Source: Nitrospirota bacterium (GTDB lineage: Bacteria; Nitrospirota; Thermodesulfovibrionia; Thermodesulfovibrionales; UBA6898). Taken from it: 64,000 nucleotides of DNA. How positions within the stretch are numbered: position 1 is the stretch's first letter; every line of letters begins with the position of its first letter. The notes beneath the pieces were generated by a model. It searched no databases, had not been told where the DNA came from, and saw only the letters and a program-made list of their open reading frames with translations. The stretch is from contig JACRLO010000020.1 in assembly GCA_016235245.1 (NCBI GenBank), positions 62,001-126,000 of the forward strand, given 5' to 3'. Positions 1 to 10,110 of the stretch are shown piece after piece. The position numbers were made by a program, and so were the translations under genes.

Positions 1-393
<393 letters not shown>

Positions 394-479
394 TCAGCCC
401 TCCCGTGTAAAACGTATCGCTACTTTACCATGAATACAAGGCCGATTTCCTGCCCGGCTGCCCATGAAATTTGAAAAAA

Positions 480-509
480 TTGCTTTTTGAAGCGCCTTTT
501 TTTTATGCT
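480..509 (+). promoter_or_regulatory. Possible sigma-70 promoter of the HesB-like/hemB pair
   Basis: TTGCTT (480-485), an 18-base spacer and TATGCT (504-509) lie 28 bases upstream of the ATG at 537. A strong GGAGGT ribosome site at 527-532 follows. The -35 match is only moderate. Confidence 0.4.
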
Positions 510-536
510 AAAAGAAATCAAATTACGGAGGTCACT

Positions 537-881
537 ATGTTAAAAATTTCTGATAATGCAGCTGAAAAGGCGAAGGAGATACTGAAGGCTGAAGGCAAAG
601 AAGGCTGGGGTCTGAGAATATTTGTCCAGGGCGGAGGCTGCTGCGGCCCGAGCTACGGCATGGATATCGACGAACTCGCAGCTGCCGGAGACCAGACGGT
701 CGAGAAAAACGGACTGAAGGTCTTTGTCAATGACGAAACCTTTGCAAGCCTTACCGATAAGGAGATCGACTTCATCAAGACCGAACAGGGTGAAGGCTTT
801 GTCATCAACAATCTTGGCGGGGCGGCACCGTCATGCGGCTCAGGCTGCGGTTCCGGCTGCGGCAGCAGCAGCTGCGACTAA
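537..881 (+). CDS. HesB/IscA-type Fe-S cluster carrier with Cys-rich tail
   Basis: This 114-residue protein begins [16 protein letters not shown], the usual start of HesB/IscA/ErpA-like A-type carriers, which bind or deliver iron-sulfur clusters. The start at 537 is set by GGAGGT at 527-532; the open frame extends upstream without a ribosome site. The first conserved cysteine region is [11 protein letters not shown] (about residues 33-43). The usual C-terminal CxC is replaced by a tail alternating Cys with Gly/Ser ([15 protein letters not shown]). Seen: six cysteines in the last 16 or so residues, a potential multi-metal site. hemB starts 11 bases after the stop, suggesting co-transcription. 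Some HesB-like proteins carry selenocysteine near the first motif; here the codons are ordinary Cys. Confidence 0.85.
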   Translation: MLKISDNAAEKAKEILKAEGKEGWGLRIFVQGGGCCGPSYGMDIDELAAAGDQTVEKNGLKVFVNDETFASLTDKEIDFIKTEQGEGFVINNLGGAAPSCGSGCGSGCGSSSCD

Positions 882-891
882 CAAACTTTCA

Positions 892-1863
892 ATGTTTCCG
901 TATCAGAGACCAAGAAGGCTCAGAAAGAACGCTACGATCCGGAGGATGGTGAGGGAAACCTCACTTTCTCCGGATAATTTCATTTACCCGCTTTTTATTA
1001 CCTACGGCAAAAATGTCCGCAAGGAAATTAAGTCCATGCCAGGCTGCTATCAGGAGTCTGTAGACATGGCGGTCAAACATGCGAAAGAGGTTTTTTCCCT
1101 CGGCATCCCGGCAATCATCCTCTTCGGCATCCCTGAACATAAGGATGAGACCGGTTCCGGGGCCTTTGACCCCCAGGGCGAGGTGCAGAAGGCCATCAAG
1201 GCGATTAAAAATAAGGTGCCCGAGCTGTATGTCATTACTGATGTCTGCCTGTGCGAATATACAAGCCACGGCCATTGCGGCGTTGTGCATAACGGTGATG
1301 TCCAGAACGACCCTACCCTTGAGCTTCTCGCACGGGAAGCGGTCTCTCATGCAGAGGCAGGCGCAGATATGGTCGCACCGTCAGACATGATGGACAACCG
1401 GGTGGAAGCGATCAGACTCGCCCTTGACGGGGAGGGTTTTTCCGAACTCCCGATCATGAGTTATGCGGCAAAGTATGCCTCTGCCTTTTATGGACCTTTC
1501 AGGGAGGCTGCAGAATCAACGCCACAATTTGGGGACCGCCGCTCTTACCAGATGGACCCTGCAAACAGACGGGAGGCGCTTAAGGAAGTCGTCCTCGATA
1601 TTGAAGAAGGCGCGGACATCGTGATGGTGAAGCCCGCCATGACCTATCTTGATATTATTTCAGACATACGGGAAAGTTTTGACCTGCCGGTAGCGGCCTA
1701 CAATGTGAGCGGCGAATACTCCTGCATCAAGGCCGCTGCAAAGCTGGGGTGGATTGACGAAGAGCGCGCCATGATGGAACTGCTCACCTCGATAAAGCGG
1801 GCAGGCGCTGATTTGATCCTCACGTATTTCGCCAAAGACGCTGCAAAGGTGCTCAACCGATAA
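892..1863 (+). CDS. hemB: Delta-aminolevulinic acid dehydratase (porphobilinogen synthase)
   Basis: This 323-residue protein condenses two 5-aminolevulinate molecules to porphobilinogen in tetrapyrrole synthesis. The Schiff-base lysines are visible as [12 protein letters not shown] (K194) and [11 protein letters not shown] (K247), almost exactly the numbering of E. coli HemB. The zinc-site cysteines are present as [14 protein letters not shown] (C119, C121, C129), so this is a zinc-type enzyme. I chose the ATG at 892, giving [11 protein letters not shown], because longer frames run back through the HesB-like gene in another frame. No clear ribosome site precedes it; translation may be coupled to the upstream gene, which ends at 881. 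Heme supply fits the c-type heme motifs elsewhere in the window. The gene converges on the kinase ending at 1883. Confidence 0.97.
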   Translation: MFPYQRPRRLRKNATIRRMVRETSLSPDNFIYPLFITYGKNVRKEIKSMPGCYQESVDMAVKHAKEVFSLGIPAIILFGIPEHKDETGSGAFDPQGEVQKAIKAIKNKVPELYVITDVCLCEYTSHGHCGVVHNGDVQNDPTLELLAREAVSHAEAGADMVAPSDMMDNRVEAIRLALDGEGFSELPIMSYAAKYASAFYGPFREAAESTPQFGDRRSYQMDPANRREALKEVVLDIEEGADIVMVKPAMTYLDIISDIRESFDLPVAAYNVSGEYSCIKAAAKLGWIDEERAMMELLTSIKRAGADLILTYFAKDAAKVLNR

Positions 1864-1882
1864 GAGTCAGGCTGGCCGGGTC

Positions 1883-4135
1883 TTAATGCTGCCTGTCCAG
1901 CATCTCCCGTATTTTGTTCAGAAGATCATGCGGCGTGACCGGTTTTGAGATAAAATCCATCTTTTCTTCCAGAACACCTTTTGTATTTATCACATCCGCG
2001 GTATACCCGCTGCTGAAGAGAACATCCATGTCTGGTCTATTCTTTTTAATCACATCACAGACCTCTTTCCCGTTCCTTTTCGGCATGATTACATCGAGCA
2101 TCACAAGCTGAATTATATCCTGGTTCTCAGTGAACTTATGTATCGCGTCCTCTCCGTCCACAGCCAATATAACTGTATAGCCGAAGCCTTCAAGCACATT
2201 TCTGATGAGGCCTCTCACCTCTTCGTTGTCCTCTGCAACCAGTATCGTCTCCTTTCCTCCCTTCGGCAGCGTCGCTGATGCAGTTTCCGCTTCTTCATGT
2301 TTTGTCCCGCACAGCGGCAGGTATATCCGAAACGTAGTCCCCTTGCCCAATTCGCTGTAGACGCTAATATGCCCATTATGCTGTTTGATGATTCCATAGG
2401 CCATCGAAAGTCCAAGTCCGGTACCCTTTCCAACCTCCTTGGTAGTAAAGAACGGATCAAAAATCTTCTGCCGTGTCTCTTCGTCCATGCCCTCGCCGGT
2501 ATCAGTCACTGACACAAGCGCATACAGGCCCGGCGTCTCGATAATGTTAGCCGCAATGTAGTCCCCGCCCAGCTGCACGGTTTCCGTGCCGATAGAAAGG
2601 TGGCCTCCGTCAGGCATTGCATCACGGGCATTCGTACAGAGATTCATCAGTACCTGCCCGATCTGACTCGGATCCACAACAACCATAAGATCCCTGTCTG
2701 CGAGATTGGTAATAAAATCAATGTCCTCACCAATAAGCCTGCGCAGGAGCTTCTCCATGCCCGTTATGAGCTGATTGAGTTCTATCTGCTTGGGACTTAT
2801 TACCTGTTTGCGGCTGAAGGCAAGAAGCTGTTTTGTCAGGTCGGACGATTTTTCTGATGAATTGAGGATCTCCGCGACATACGATTTTAGCGGGCTGTTC
2901 TTCTCCATACGCATATCCAGAAGGCTGGCGTACCCAATTATTGCCTGGAGCATGTTATTGAAATCATGGGCTATGCCGCCTGCAAGATGGCCTATCGCCT
3001 CCATCTTCTGTGCCTGCAGCAACTGGGCCTCGAGCTTCTGTTTCTCCTGTTCAGACTGGCGTCTTTCCGAAATATCCCGCGCAAGCCCCATCACAAAACG
3101 GTAGCCGCTAAACTCGATAATACCAAAGCTCATCTCTACCGGGAAATCCAAACCGTTATTTCTGCGATGTCGCGTCTCTACGGTCAGTGACATAAGGGGC
3201 TGCAGCCCGTGCCATGGCAACCGGTCAGCAAGCTCACCCTCCATCCCTGCATCTATGTCGCTGATGGTCATGCCACAGAGGAGTTCATCGCGCGTATAGC
3301 CAAGATCAGTGCATGCTTTCTGATTGACGTCGATAATAACCCCGGCGGTATCGAAGAGATAGAAGGCGTCAACAGCCTGATCAAGCAGCGCATGAAACCG
3401 GTTCTCACTTTCTGTTAACTCCTCATTTCTCTTTGCAATCTGGGAAATCATGGCATTAAATGCGTCAACAAGCTGACCCACCTCATCATTGCCCTGCTTC
3501 GGCGTCCTAAAAGAAAAATCCTGCTCACGGCTGATTCTGTCAGTCGCTGAGGCAAGGGCCAGAATCGGCCCCGAAATCAGCTTTTGCATGGGTGCAGCCA
3601 GGACTAAAGCAGCGATCATCGAAAGAGAGACTGCAAGAAACGCGGCGAGGACAGCGAACAGCCTCATGCGGTTTATGCTGCTCATATTATCATAGACCGT
3701 GAGTGTCCCGATGACATTATTTCCCAGACTGATATCCTCGCGAACCATCATATACCCGGATACGAAACCGCCGCTTTTTATGGCATCAGGAGGCTTGCCG
3801 TACGAAGCAAATCTATTTCCTTTCATGTCTGAAATAACGGCATAGACCACCGAGGGCCTGGCAGAAAGCGAAGATATCAGATGATCGGCCTCTTCAGGAA
3901 GCCTGAAGGCAAGCGAGGCCTGGCAGTTACTGGCCAGCACTTCCGCAAGTCCCGAAAGGGACTTTTCATACGACGACCTGAAATGGGTTACCATCATAAT
4001 ATAAAAAACAATACTGGCAAGCATAACGGCGACTGCGCTGGCTCCCATTATCATCAACGTGAGTTTTTTTCTGATCGTCATATCCCGGAACATCAGGCCT
4101 GCCGCGATCTTTCGGATAGGGGAAACCGTTTTCAT
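1883..4135 (-). CDS. Hybrid histidine kinase: HAMP, PAS, HisKA, HATPase, receiver
   Basis: This is a 750-residue membrane sensor when started at the ATG at 4135, one base after the yfiR-like stop; the frame extends 14 codons into that gene. Order: TM1 (about 24-50), a short periplasmic segment, TM2 (about 159-182), HAMP (183-236), PAS (245-355), HisKA with H390 in [11 protein letters not shown], HATPase with DTGEGMD and [10 protein letters not shown], then a C-terminal receiver with [11 protein letters not shown]. The layout is that of hybrid kinases that relay phosphate through their own receiver. No separate response regulator is adjacent. It is the last gene of an operon with two TonB-dependent receptors and a YfiR-like protein, suggesting it reports on uptake or periplasmic state. 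The ligand is unknown. Confidence 0.93.
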   Translation of the reverse strand: MKTVSPIRKIAAGLMFRDMTIRKKLTLMIMGASAVAVMLASIVFYIMMVTHFRSSYEKSLSGLAEVLASNCQASLAFRLPEEADHLISSLSARPSVVYAVISDMKGNRFASYGKPPDAIKSGGFVSGYMMVREDISLGNNVIGTLTVYDNMSSINRMRLFAVLAAFLAVSLSMIAALVLAAPMQKLISGPILALASATDRISREQDFSFRTPKQGNDEVGQLVDAFNAMISQIAKRNEELTESENRFHALLDQAVDAFYLFDTAGVIIDVNQKACTDLGYTRDELLCGMTISDIDAGMEGELADRLPWHGLQPLMSLTVETRHRRNNGLDFPVEMSFGIIEFSGYRFVMGLARDISERRQSEQEKQKLEAQLLQAQKMEAIGHLAGGIAHDFNNMLQAIIGYASLLDMRMEKNSPLKSYVAEILNSSEKSSDLTKQLLAFSRKQVISPKQIELNQLITGMEKLLRRLIGEDIDFITNLADRDLMVVVDPSQIGQVLMNLCTNARDAMPDGGHLSIGTETVQLGGDYIAANIIETPGLYALVSVTDTGEGMDEETRQKIFDPFFTTKEVGKGTGLGLSMAYGIIKQHNGHISVYSELGKGTTFRIYLPLCGTKHEEAETASATLPKGGKETILVAEDNEEVRGLIRNVLEGFGYTVILAVDGEDAIHKFTENQDIIQLVMLDVIMPKRNGKEVCDVIKKNRPDMDVLFSSGYTADVINTKGVLEEKMDFISKPVTPHDLLNKIREMLDRQH

Positions 4136-4136
4136 A

Positions 4137-4802
4137 TCAGTCCAACACCTTGACCGCAATGCTGAGCAATTGTGCATTGAGACGCAGTCCGGCCCTGTCT
4201 GCAGCAGGCCGGTTGATCATCCAGCGGACCTTATCCCCGCTCTGCACCATCGCTATCATACCGCCTGAAGCAAGGAAGTTCTCGTGTTCAGACACCGTAA
4301 GAACCGGAGCATCCTTAAGACCAGATATAATCTTCCTGAAATTTCTTCTTTCTGATGCGCTCACAAAAAGCAGATGGCATGAGCCAAGATCCATATCTTC
4401 CTGATACACTCCGTAGTAGATGATCCTTACCGGCTTCATTCCGCTCGTTCGGACATCAGCCTGCAGGTCCTCCAGGGCATCGCCAAACGGAGATTCACCA
4501 ACAACGCCGATCACCATAGCACCGTCTTTTGAAAGCATGCGCTTTGATTGGGGCCACTGGACAAACTGCAGAAAGTTATAAAGATATACGGCCTTCAGCT
4601 CGTATTCCTTCACTACCTGCTGCTGTGCATAGCTGACCTTCTGCAGCGGTACAGCCCAGACAAACGAAAACAGTGAGATCAGGAAAACGAAAAGTATTGC
4701 AAGCCGGCCAAACTGCACATATCCCGCCCTGGCAGCACGGTCCTCAGGACAGGGCAGAGACACCTTATCCGTAATCAGCAGATTTCTCTCAGGTGAACGC
4801 AT
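4137..4802 (-). CDS. YfiR/DUF4154-family exported protein
   Basis: This 221-residue protein has a membrane/signal segment at about 33-50 (FGRLAILFVFLISLFSF). The mature part starts near YELKAVYLYNFLQFVQWP, the hallmark start of the YfiR (DUF4154) family, and continues with VIGVVGESPFGDALE, LLFVSASER and MIAMVQSGDKVRWMINR. In Pseudomonas, YfiR is a periplasmic protein that restrains the diguanylate cyclase YfiN. No YfiN is adjacent here; the downstream partner is a hybrid kinase. The start codon overlaps the TonB receptor's stop by one base and the stop lies one base before the kinase start, so the three are probably co-translated. Inference: a periplasmic go-between from receptor to kinase. 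The real start may be internal, since about 30 residues precede the hydrophobic stretch. Confidence 0.85.
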   Translation of the reverse strand: MRSPERNLLITDKVSLPCPEDRAARAGYVQFGRLAILFVFLISLFSFVWAVPLQKVSYAQQQVVKEYELKAVYLYNFLQFVQWPQSKRMLSKDGAMVIGVVGESPFGDALEDLQADVRTSGMKPVRIIYYGVYQEDMDLGSCHLLFVSASERRNFRKIISGLKDAPVLTVSEHENFLASGGMIAMVQSGDKVRWMINRPAADRAGLRLNAQLLSIAVKVLD

Positions 4803-6889
4803 CAGAAATGATATCTCAGTTCAGCCCAGAAGCTGCGGTGCTCCAACGGGAAGTCGTTCGGAATTACGGCAGGAGAAGGTTCTCTGTTATCAGAATCAAA
4901 GAGATTGCGAACTGCAATCGAGAAGTCCCAATGTTTTGCAATATTCTTTTTCTGCAGGGTCATATTAACCAGGTCGTATGCCTTGAGGTCAGAACGGATA
5001 TCACCGACAGCTCTGTGCCTGCTGCCAATCCAGAAATACTGTCCATCCAAAGACCAGTCAGGCATAAATTTCCAATGAGCATTAACGTAAAATTTCGCTG
5101 CAGGAACATCGGGAACAATTGCATCTGCTGTTTCATCAAATGAACGCTGATACGAATAGTTGGCGCGGAAACGGAGCTCGTTGGTCGCCTGCCATTCGGC
5201 CTCAATCTCGACTCCCTGCCCCTTCTGATCACGGGCATTCTGCGCCGTCTTTGAAGCCGCTGGCGCAGGATCAGACACATAATCTATCAGTCCGTTGATC
5301 CGGTATTTAAAGAGATTCAGACCCAGTCTCATACGCTTGGTAGGGCGGTAATCAAAGGCAAACTCGTACATATCTATAGTTTCCGGTTCGAGATTTGTAT
5401 TGCCGAGTACCGCCGGATTATTCTGATTGTACAGTTCGGAAAATGCCGGTGCCCTGAATGCCCTGCCATACATAAGCTTGGCAGTCAGCTCAGGAGTTGC
5501 GCTCCATACAACTGCAATCCTCGGGTTAACTGCGCTTCCAAAGTCAGAATAACGGTCATATCTGACCCCCGTGGTTAGCTCCCAGCCTTTTGCAAAAGAC
5601 CATTCGTCCTGAATTCCAGCATAAAACATGCTGCGGTGCTGGTCCTTCATATATACATAAGGCGTGTCAGAAATATCGACAAGGGACCCAAACTGGACCG
5701 GCACGCCAAGTCCGTAATTCTTGTGCTGAAAGGTATCCGTCGTGTAATAGTTCGTCCCTAACGACAGCCTGACCCTGTGATTAATAAACCCGCGATAGTC
5801 AGCTCCCAGCTCAAGACCGCTGTTCAATTCAGTGCCTCCTGGCATTCCAATCATCCTGCGAATATGTTCAGGCAAGAAGAAGAACGTATTTTCGAAACGT
5901 CCGAATGTGCCGTTCACCGTTGCCGTCAAGTCAAAGTCCGGCAGAAGATCCTTTTCCTTATAACTCAGCGAACCAAGTAACAAAAAATTATCGGTATTGC
6001 TCTTCCCATCATTCAGAACACCACTAATACCGGCGCCGAGGCCATTATCGATCATCCAGCTGTTATAAAGCCGGAAGGTGAATTTTCCCTTCCGCGCCGA
6101 CATGCCTGCGTTAAAAGTTTCATGGTGGGTGTCAATAGGCCCCGGTGTCAGAGACGGCGGTCCACTGCCAAGCGCATCCTTTTCTATGATCCGTCTATGG
6201 TCACCATCTCCTTTGGCGTATTCGGCGCTGAACGCGACATCCCAACCATTATATGTTCCGCCGTGCTGGGCCCATACATCATAACTGCCGAAAGATCCCC
6301 CTCGTATACCCATGTTCATGCCGTTAATCTCATTGCCTTCTTTTGTAATAATGTTGATAGCGCCTGCAAAGGCATCAGCCCCGAGCACAGCAGAGCCCGG
6401 TCCCCGGATTATCTCTATCCGCGATATCATCGACACAGGCATTCTCAAGACAAAAGGTTTAGCTCCATTAGAGTTAATCTTTAAAGGCTGCCCGTCAATC
6501 AGCAGGAGCACCTGAGGATTAAGCTGAGTATAAATACCGCGAATGGACCATATGGACGAAAAAATATTGCCGCTGCCAGGCTGCACATGAAGGCCGGGAA
6601 CGGTTTCAAGCACCTCATCCAGAGTTGTTGCGCCCATATCTTCGATATCCTGAGAGGTAATGACCGTTGCCACAGAAGGCGCGAGTTTTAAGGGTTTGAG
6701 AGTACCCGTGGCAATGGCAACATCAAGCTCAATCAACTCTGCAAGGCCTTTTGTAAGGAGTGACGACATGGCTACCCGTTGTCCGGAGGGCTCCGCTGCC
6801 AAACCCGTGGCAGGAGCAACGAACACAATTGAGAGAATAAGGATCAGGCTGAAGAAATTCTTTTGCAGCGGTATGGTTATTCCTGACAT
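4802..6889 (-). CDS. TonB-dependent outer-membrane receptor (copy 1)
   Basis: This 695-residue protein has a signal peptide (hydrophobic core about 12-30, ending near GLAAEP). A plug domain follows, with VATVITSQDIEDMGATTL, VPGLHVQPG, LLLIDGQPL and IEIIRGPGSAVLGADAFAG. A long beta-barrel then ends in LRYHF with the C-terminal Phe used for outer-membrane insertion. The family imports siderophores, corrinoids, metals or oligomers with TonB-ExbBD energy; no TonB genes are here. The sequence before the plug (ELIELDVAIATGTLKPLKL) has no canonical TonB box that I can recognise. It is closely paralogous to the receptor at 7076-9169 and overlaps the YfiR-like gene by one base. The substrate cannot be read from the sequence. 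Confidence 0.95.
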   Translation of the reverse strand: MSGITIPLQKNFFSLILILSIVFVAPATGLAAEPSGQRVAMSSLLTKGLAELIELDVAIATGTLKPLKLAPSVATVITSQDIEDMGATTLDEVLETVPGLHVQPGSGNIFSSIWSIRGIYTQLNPQVLLLIDGQPLKINSNGAKPFVLRMPVSMISRIEIIRGPGSAVLGADAFAGAINIITKEGNEINGMNMGIRGGSFGSYDVWAQHGGTYNGWDVAFSAEYAKGDGDHRRIIEKDALGSGPPSLTPGPIDTHHETFNAGMSARKGKFTFRLYNSWMIDNGLGAGISGVLNDGKSNTDNFLLLGSLSYKEKDLLPDFDLTATVNGTFGRFENTFFFLPEHIRRMIGMPGGTELNSGLELGADYRGFINHRVRLSLGTNYYTTDTFQHKNYGLGVPVQFGSLVDISDTPYVYMKDQHRSMFYAGIQDEWSFAKGWELTTGVRYDRYSDFGSAVNPRIAVVWSATPELTAKLMYGRAFRAPAFSELYNQNNPAVLGNTNLEPETIDMYEFAFDYRPTKRMRLGLNLFKYRINGLIDYVSDPAPAASKTAQNARDQKGQGVEIEAEWQATNELRFRANYSYQRSFDETADAIVPDVPAAKFYVNAHWKFMPDWSLDGQYFWIGSRHRAVGDIRSDLKAYDLVNMTLQKKNIAKHWDFSIAVRNLFDSDNREPSPAVIPNDFPLEHRSFWAELRYHF

Positions 6890-7075
6890 AGTTATTTAAT
6901 CATCCTTAAATTATATAAATAATTTTTCGATAAGCGAATGCACATCTGTCATAATTCCGGCTTGTCCGGTCTCCTCAGCGACTTGCTCGGGCAAGAACTT
7001 TCCTGGTATTCATAGCACGGCCAATAAGACCGCTCATTTCAGGAGAGTTTAATTATAGCATTGTTTGAGAGCCCT

Positions 7076-9169
7076 TCAAAAGTTATACCGCAGTTCGGCC
7101 CATACGCTGCGGCTTTCCATCGGGTAATCATTCGGCACTGCAACAGGAGCCGGTTCGCGTGCGTCTTTATCAAAGAGATTGCGAACTGCAAGGGCAAAGT
7201 CCCAATGCTGCATTATGTTCTTTTTCCGCAGTGTCATATTGACGATGTCATAATCTTTGATATCCGTCCGCGTATCACCGGTTGCCCTGTGTCTGCCGCT
7301 TACCCATAAATACTGGCCGTCCAGTGACCACTCAGGCATGAACTTCCAGTGAGCATTGACGTAGAGCTTAGTATCCGGCACATCTGCTACAACAACCCCT
7401 GTTTTTGTATCAGTTGCACGCTGATATGAAAAATTGGCTCTGAACCTCAGGGTGTCGGTTGCCAACCACTCGGTCTCTACCTCAAAACCCCGTCCCTTCT
7501 GGTCGCGGGCATTCTGCGCAGTCTTTGTCGTAGCCGGCGCGGGGTCAGCAGTATAGTCAATCAAACCGCCTATACGGTATTCGAAAAGATTCAGGCCGAG
7601 ACGCAAGTTTTTGGTCAGGTGATAATCAAAGGCAAGCTCGCAGGTATCGATCGTCTCGGCGTCAAGATTGATATTGCCGATGGTGGCCGGGTTATTCTGC
7701 TGGTGCATCTCTCCGAATGTCGGAGGCCTGAAGGCCCGTCCGTAGAGCAGTTTCGTCACCAGTTCAGGCGTTGTGTTCCAGACAAGTGCTACTCGCGGAC
7801 TGATTGCGCTGCCGAAATCGGAATAATCGTCGTACCGTAAACCTGCGGTCAGTTCCCAGTTCTTGGCAAATGACCATTCATCCTGTACCCCAGTATAAAA
7901 CAGCTTGCGGTGCTGGTCAGGCAGATAGACATACGGCGTGTCGGAGATGTCTACAAGCGGCCCGAACTGCACAGGGATGCCAGGCCCATAGTTTTTTTTC
8001 TGAAAAGTGTCGATATTGTAATTGCTCATACCGAAGAAAAGCCTGATCCTGTGCTCATGGAATCTTCTGTAATCACCGGCAAACTCAATACTGCCATTCA
8101 AATCTTTTCCTCCCGGCTGGCCAATGGCATTTCTGTAATCAGTAGGGAAAAAATAGAAGGTGTTCCTTGACCAAGCTGATGAACCACTGATTTTGGCTAT
8201 GAAATCAAAATCACTCAAAAGGTCCTTTTCAACATACGTTAGAGAGCTCAGCAGGGAGTAACCATCGGACTTGCTCTTACCACCATTAAGAGTGTTGCTT
8301 ATTCCGGCCCCTATCCCGTTCCCCATCCTCCAGAACCCGCTGAGATTCAGCCTGAATTTGTCCTTTATTACGGTCAGACTCGCATTAAGAGTCTCATAAT
8401 GCGTATCAAGCGGACCCGGTGCAAAAGAGGGAGGACCGATGCCAAGAGCATCTTTCTCGATAATCCTCTTTTCGTCTCCGTCACCTTTTGAATATTCTGC
8501 CCCGAGCGCCACATTCCAGCCATTGTATGAGCCGCCATGCTGCACCCATAGGTCGTAGGCGCCGAAGGAACCTCCCCGAATGCCTGCACTGCTGCCATTT
8601 ATATCACCGGCTTCTTTAGTGATTATGTTTATCGCTCCGGCAAATGCGTCTGCACCGAGCAGAGCAGAGCCTGGTCCCCGTATTATCTCTATCCTGGCGA
8701 TCATAGAGACAGGCAGCCTGAGGCTGTGAGGTTTGTTCCCATTATTATTGGTCCTCAGGGGTTGGCCGTCAATCAGAAGGAGCACCTGGGGGTTCAACTG
8801 GGAGTAAACTCCGCGTATGGTCCAAATCGAAGAAAATGTATTGGTGGCCGAAGGCTGAACGTGCAGGCCGGGCACGCTTTCCAATGCCTCATCCAGTGTT
8901 GCAGCACCCATATCCTCAATATCCTGGGCAGTAATAACAGTTGCTACAGACGGTGCAAGCTTCAGAGGCTTTGACGTTCCTGTGGCAAGCGATACCTCAA
9001 GCTCTACCAGTTCTGCAAGGCCCTTTTTCAGAAGCGAAGACATCCCTAATGGCTCAGGAGAGGCAGCGCCCCAGGTCAAAACAGGGAGAAATAAAAGAAC
9101 TGCCACAGTGAAGCAAAGAGTCTTCCCTGATAAGACCATAATGCGCATTGGCATCGTATGTTTCATCAA
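7076..9169 (-). CDS. TonB-dependent outer-membrane receptor (copy 2)
   Basis: This 697-residue paralogue of the adjacent receptor shares the same plug sequence almost word for word (LAPSVATVITAQDIEDMG, LLLIDGQPL, IEIIRGPGSALLGADAFAG) and the same barrel end (LRYNF). A signal peptide spans about 14-35. The open frame starts MMKHTMPMRIM; the internal Met codons at 6, 8 and 11 are alternatives. Divergence is concentrated in mid-barrel stretches, where extracellular loops of these receptors lie, so the two copies may take different ligands. A 186-base gap separates it from copy 1, long enough for a separate promoter. The pair most simply reflects tandem duplication followed by divergence. Confidence 0.95.
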   Translation of the reverse strand: MMKHTMPMRIMVLSGKTLCFTVAVLLFLPVLTWGAASPEPLGMSSLLKKGLAELVELEVSLATGTSKPLKLAPSVATVITAQDIEDMGAATLDEALESVPGLHVQPSATNTFSSIWTIRGVYSQLNPQVLLLIDGQPLRTNNNGNKPHSLRLPVSMIARIEIIRGPGSALLGADAFAGAINIITKEAGDINGSSAGIRGGSFGAYDLWVQHGGSYNGWNVALGAEYSKGDGDEKRIIEKDALGIGPPSFAPGPLDTHYETLNASLTVIKDKFRLNLSGFWRMGNGIGAGISNTLNGGKSKSDGYSLLSSLTYVEKDLLSDFDFIAKISGSSAWSRNTFYFFPTDYRNAIGQPGGKDLNGSIEFAGDYRRFHEHRIRLFFGMSNYNIDTFQKKNYGPGIPVQFGPLVDISDTPYVYLPDQHRKLFYTGVQDEWSFAKNWELTAGLRYDDYSDFGSAISPRVALVWNTTPELVTKLLYGRAFRPPTFGEMHQQNNPATIGNINLDAETIDTCELAFDYHLTKNLRLGLNLFEYRIGGLIDYTADPAPATTKTAQNARDQKGRGFEVETEWLATDTLRFRANFSYQRATDTKTGVVVADVPDTKLYVNAHWKFMPEWSLDGQYLWVSGRHRATGDTRTDIKDYDIVNMTLRKKNIMQHWDFALAVRNLFDKDAREPAPVAVPNDYPMESRSVWAELRYNF

Positions 9170-9308
9170 TCCCCCGCGGATTCACAACATTAAGAAGTTA
9201 AGCTGCTATTGCCGGATTATATCATACCTATAAAGGGAACTCATATCTTCACAAACACCGGGGGAAAACTGCATCGCTGCCAAAGAAATAGACCGCAGGG
9301 AGTGCCCT

Positions 9309-9905
9309 CTAAATCCATACAACTTTATTGAAATCTGTCATGCCCTCGACTATATGATTTGTCGTTCCACGATAACCGACCTTAAGCTCTGATTCAAGGT
9401 CATAGTATTTGAGACAGGTGCCGCAGGAAAATATTTCTACCCCCATCTCTGCCAGGTCTTTCAGCACCGGGATGATCTCCTCATTTATCGTAGTCAGTTT
9501 TACTCCGGCGTTCAGAAAGAAGATCGTGTGAGGTATCTCCCTGGTCACCTTCATTGTCTCGAAAAACCCTTTGACCAGCATTTTGCCGAGTAATTCTTCC
9601 TTGCCGAGGGTATCACTGCCAACGATCAGCATGAGAGACTTATCGGTCTCCTGTCTTTCTTCCAACCTCTTGTCTGCTGAATCCGTTCTGCCGTCATAGC
9701 CCTTCACAATCTTTACACGCCATTGATCCGGTTCCTTGACCGTCTCGGAAAAGAATCCTCTTCTTTTTGCAAACCATTCAAGATTTCCGGCAGACCCTTC
9801 ATTGTCCACGAGAATTTCGACGATCCCCGCGTCCATTCCGCTTAACGCTTCCTCTGCCAGCATTACCGGCTTTGGACAGCCAACTCCTTTTGCATCAATA
9901 ATCAT
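9309..9905 (-). CDS. yedF: YedF: TusA-like plus DsrE-like selenium/sulfur protein
   Basis: This is a 198-residue two-domain protein. The N-terminal TusA/SirA-like domain starts MIIDAKGVGCPKP, with the sulfur/selenium-carrying Cys at residue 10 in the CPxP motif. The C-terminal part (about 90-198) is DsrE-like, with ILVGSDTLG-type phrasing (LMLIVGSDTLGKEELLGK) and a cysteine pair CGTC (161, 164). This architecture is annotated as sulfurtransferase-like selenium metabolism protein YedF and often accompanies selD/selA/selenoprotein genes. None of those is visible here, but a tRNA-Sec-like tRNA lies just upstream on the same strand. Role inferred: persulfide or selenide relay. There is a GGGAGGTGTTCAT-type ribosome site upstream of the ATG at 9905. 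Confidence 0.92.
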   Translation of the reverse strand: MIIDAKGVGCPKPVMLAEEALSGMDAGIVEILVDNEGSAGNLEWFAKRRGFFSETVKEPDQWRVKIVKGYDGRTDSADKRLEERQETDKSLMLIVGSDTLGKEELLGKMLVKGFFETMKVTREIPHTIFFLNAGVKLTTINEEIIPVLKDLAEMGVEIFSCGTCLKYYDLESELKVGYRGTTNHIVEGMTDFNKVVWI

Positions 9906-9938
9906 ATGAACACCTCCCTGGAGACGATTATACCTGAC

Positions 9939-10043
9939 TCATCGCTCAAAGGTGTCGATACGTTTGCAATCCGCTGCCTGAGAAACAAGAGTAATAAGAA
10001 CCAATAAAAGATAGCCGATTATTTTCCTGCTCATGCTTTTCAT
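9939..10043 (-). CDS. Tiny exported-peptide ORF (34 aa) upstream of yedF
   Basis: An ATG at 10043 preceded by AAAAGGAG at five-base spacing opens a 34-codon frame ending TGA at 9939. The peptide starts MKSMSRKIIGYLLLVLITLV and continues SQAADCKRIDTFER. It has a positive N-terminus, a hydrophobic core of about 12 residues and a single Cys (TGC) just after a possible signal-peptidase site, so it could be a small lipoprotein-like peptide although the lipobox is poor. It sits between the tRNA-Sec-like tRNA-Cys and yedF, same strand, 33 bases before yedF. It could also be a translated leader whose one Cys codon senses charged tRNA-Cys. Support is the ribosome site plus signal-like composition only; no homologue is recognised. 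Confidence 0.45.
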   Translation of the reverse strand: MKSMSRKIIGYLLLVLITLVSQAADCKRIDTFER

Positions 10044-10110
10044 TGCTGCTCCTTTTCATCCGGTTACTATGAGTTCAGTTTTCGTCAGTAATCAGACGGT
10101 ATATAGTTAG

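Noticed and set aside
724-891. Upstream extension of the hemB frame over the HesB-like gene
   Set aside because: The extension is another frame of the HesB-like gene; the conserved HemB N-terminus begins at 892.
6890-7075. Possible cobalamin or other riboswitch upstream of the first TonB receptor
   Set aside because: No B12-box or other conserved riboswitch core could be recognised in the 186 bases.
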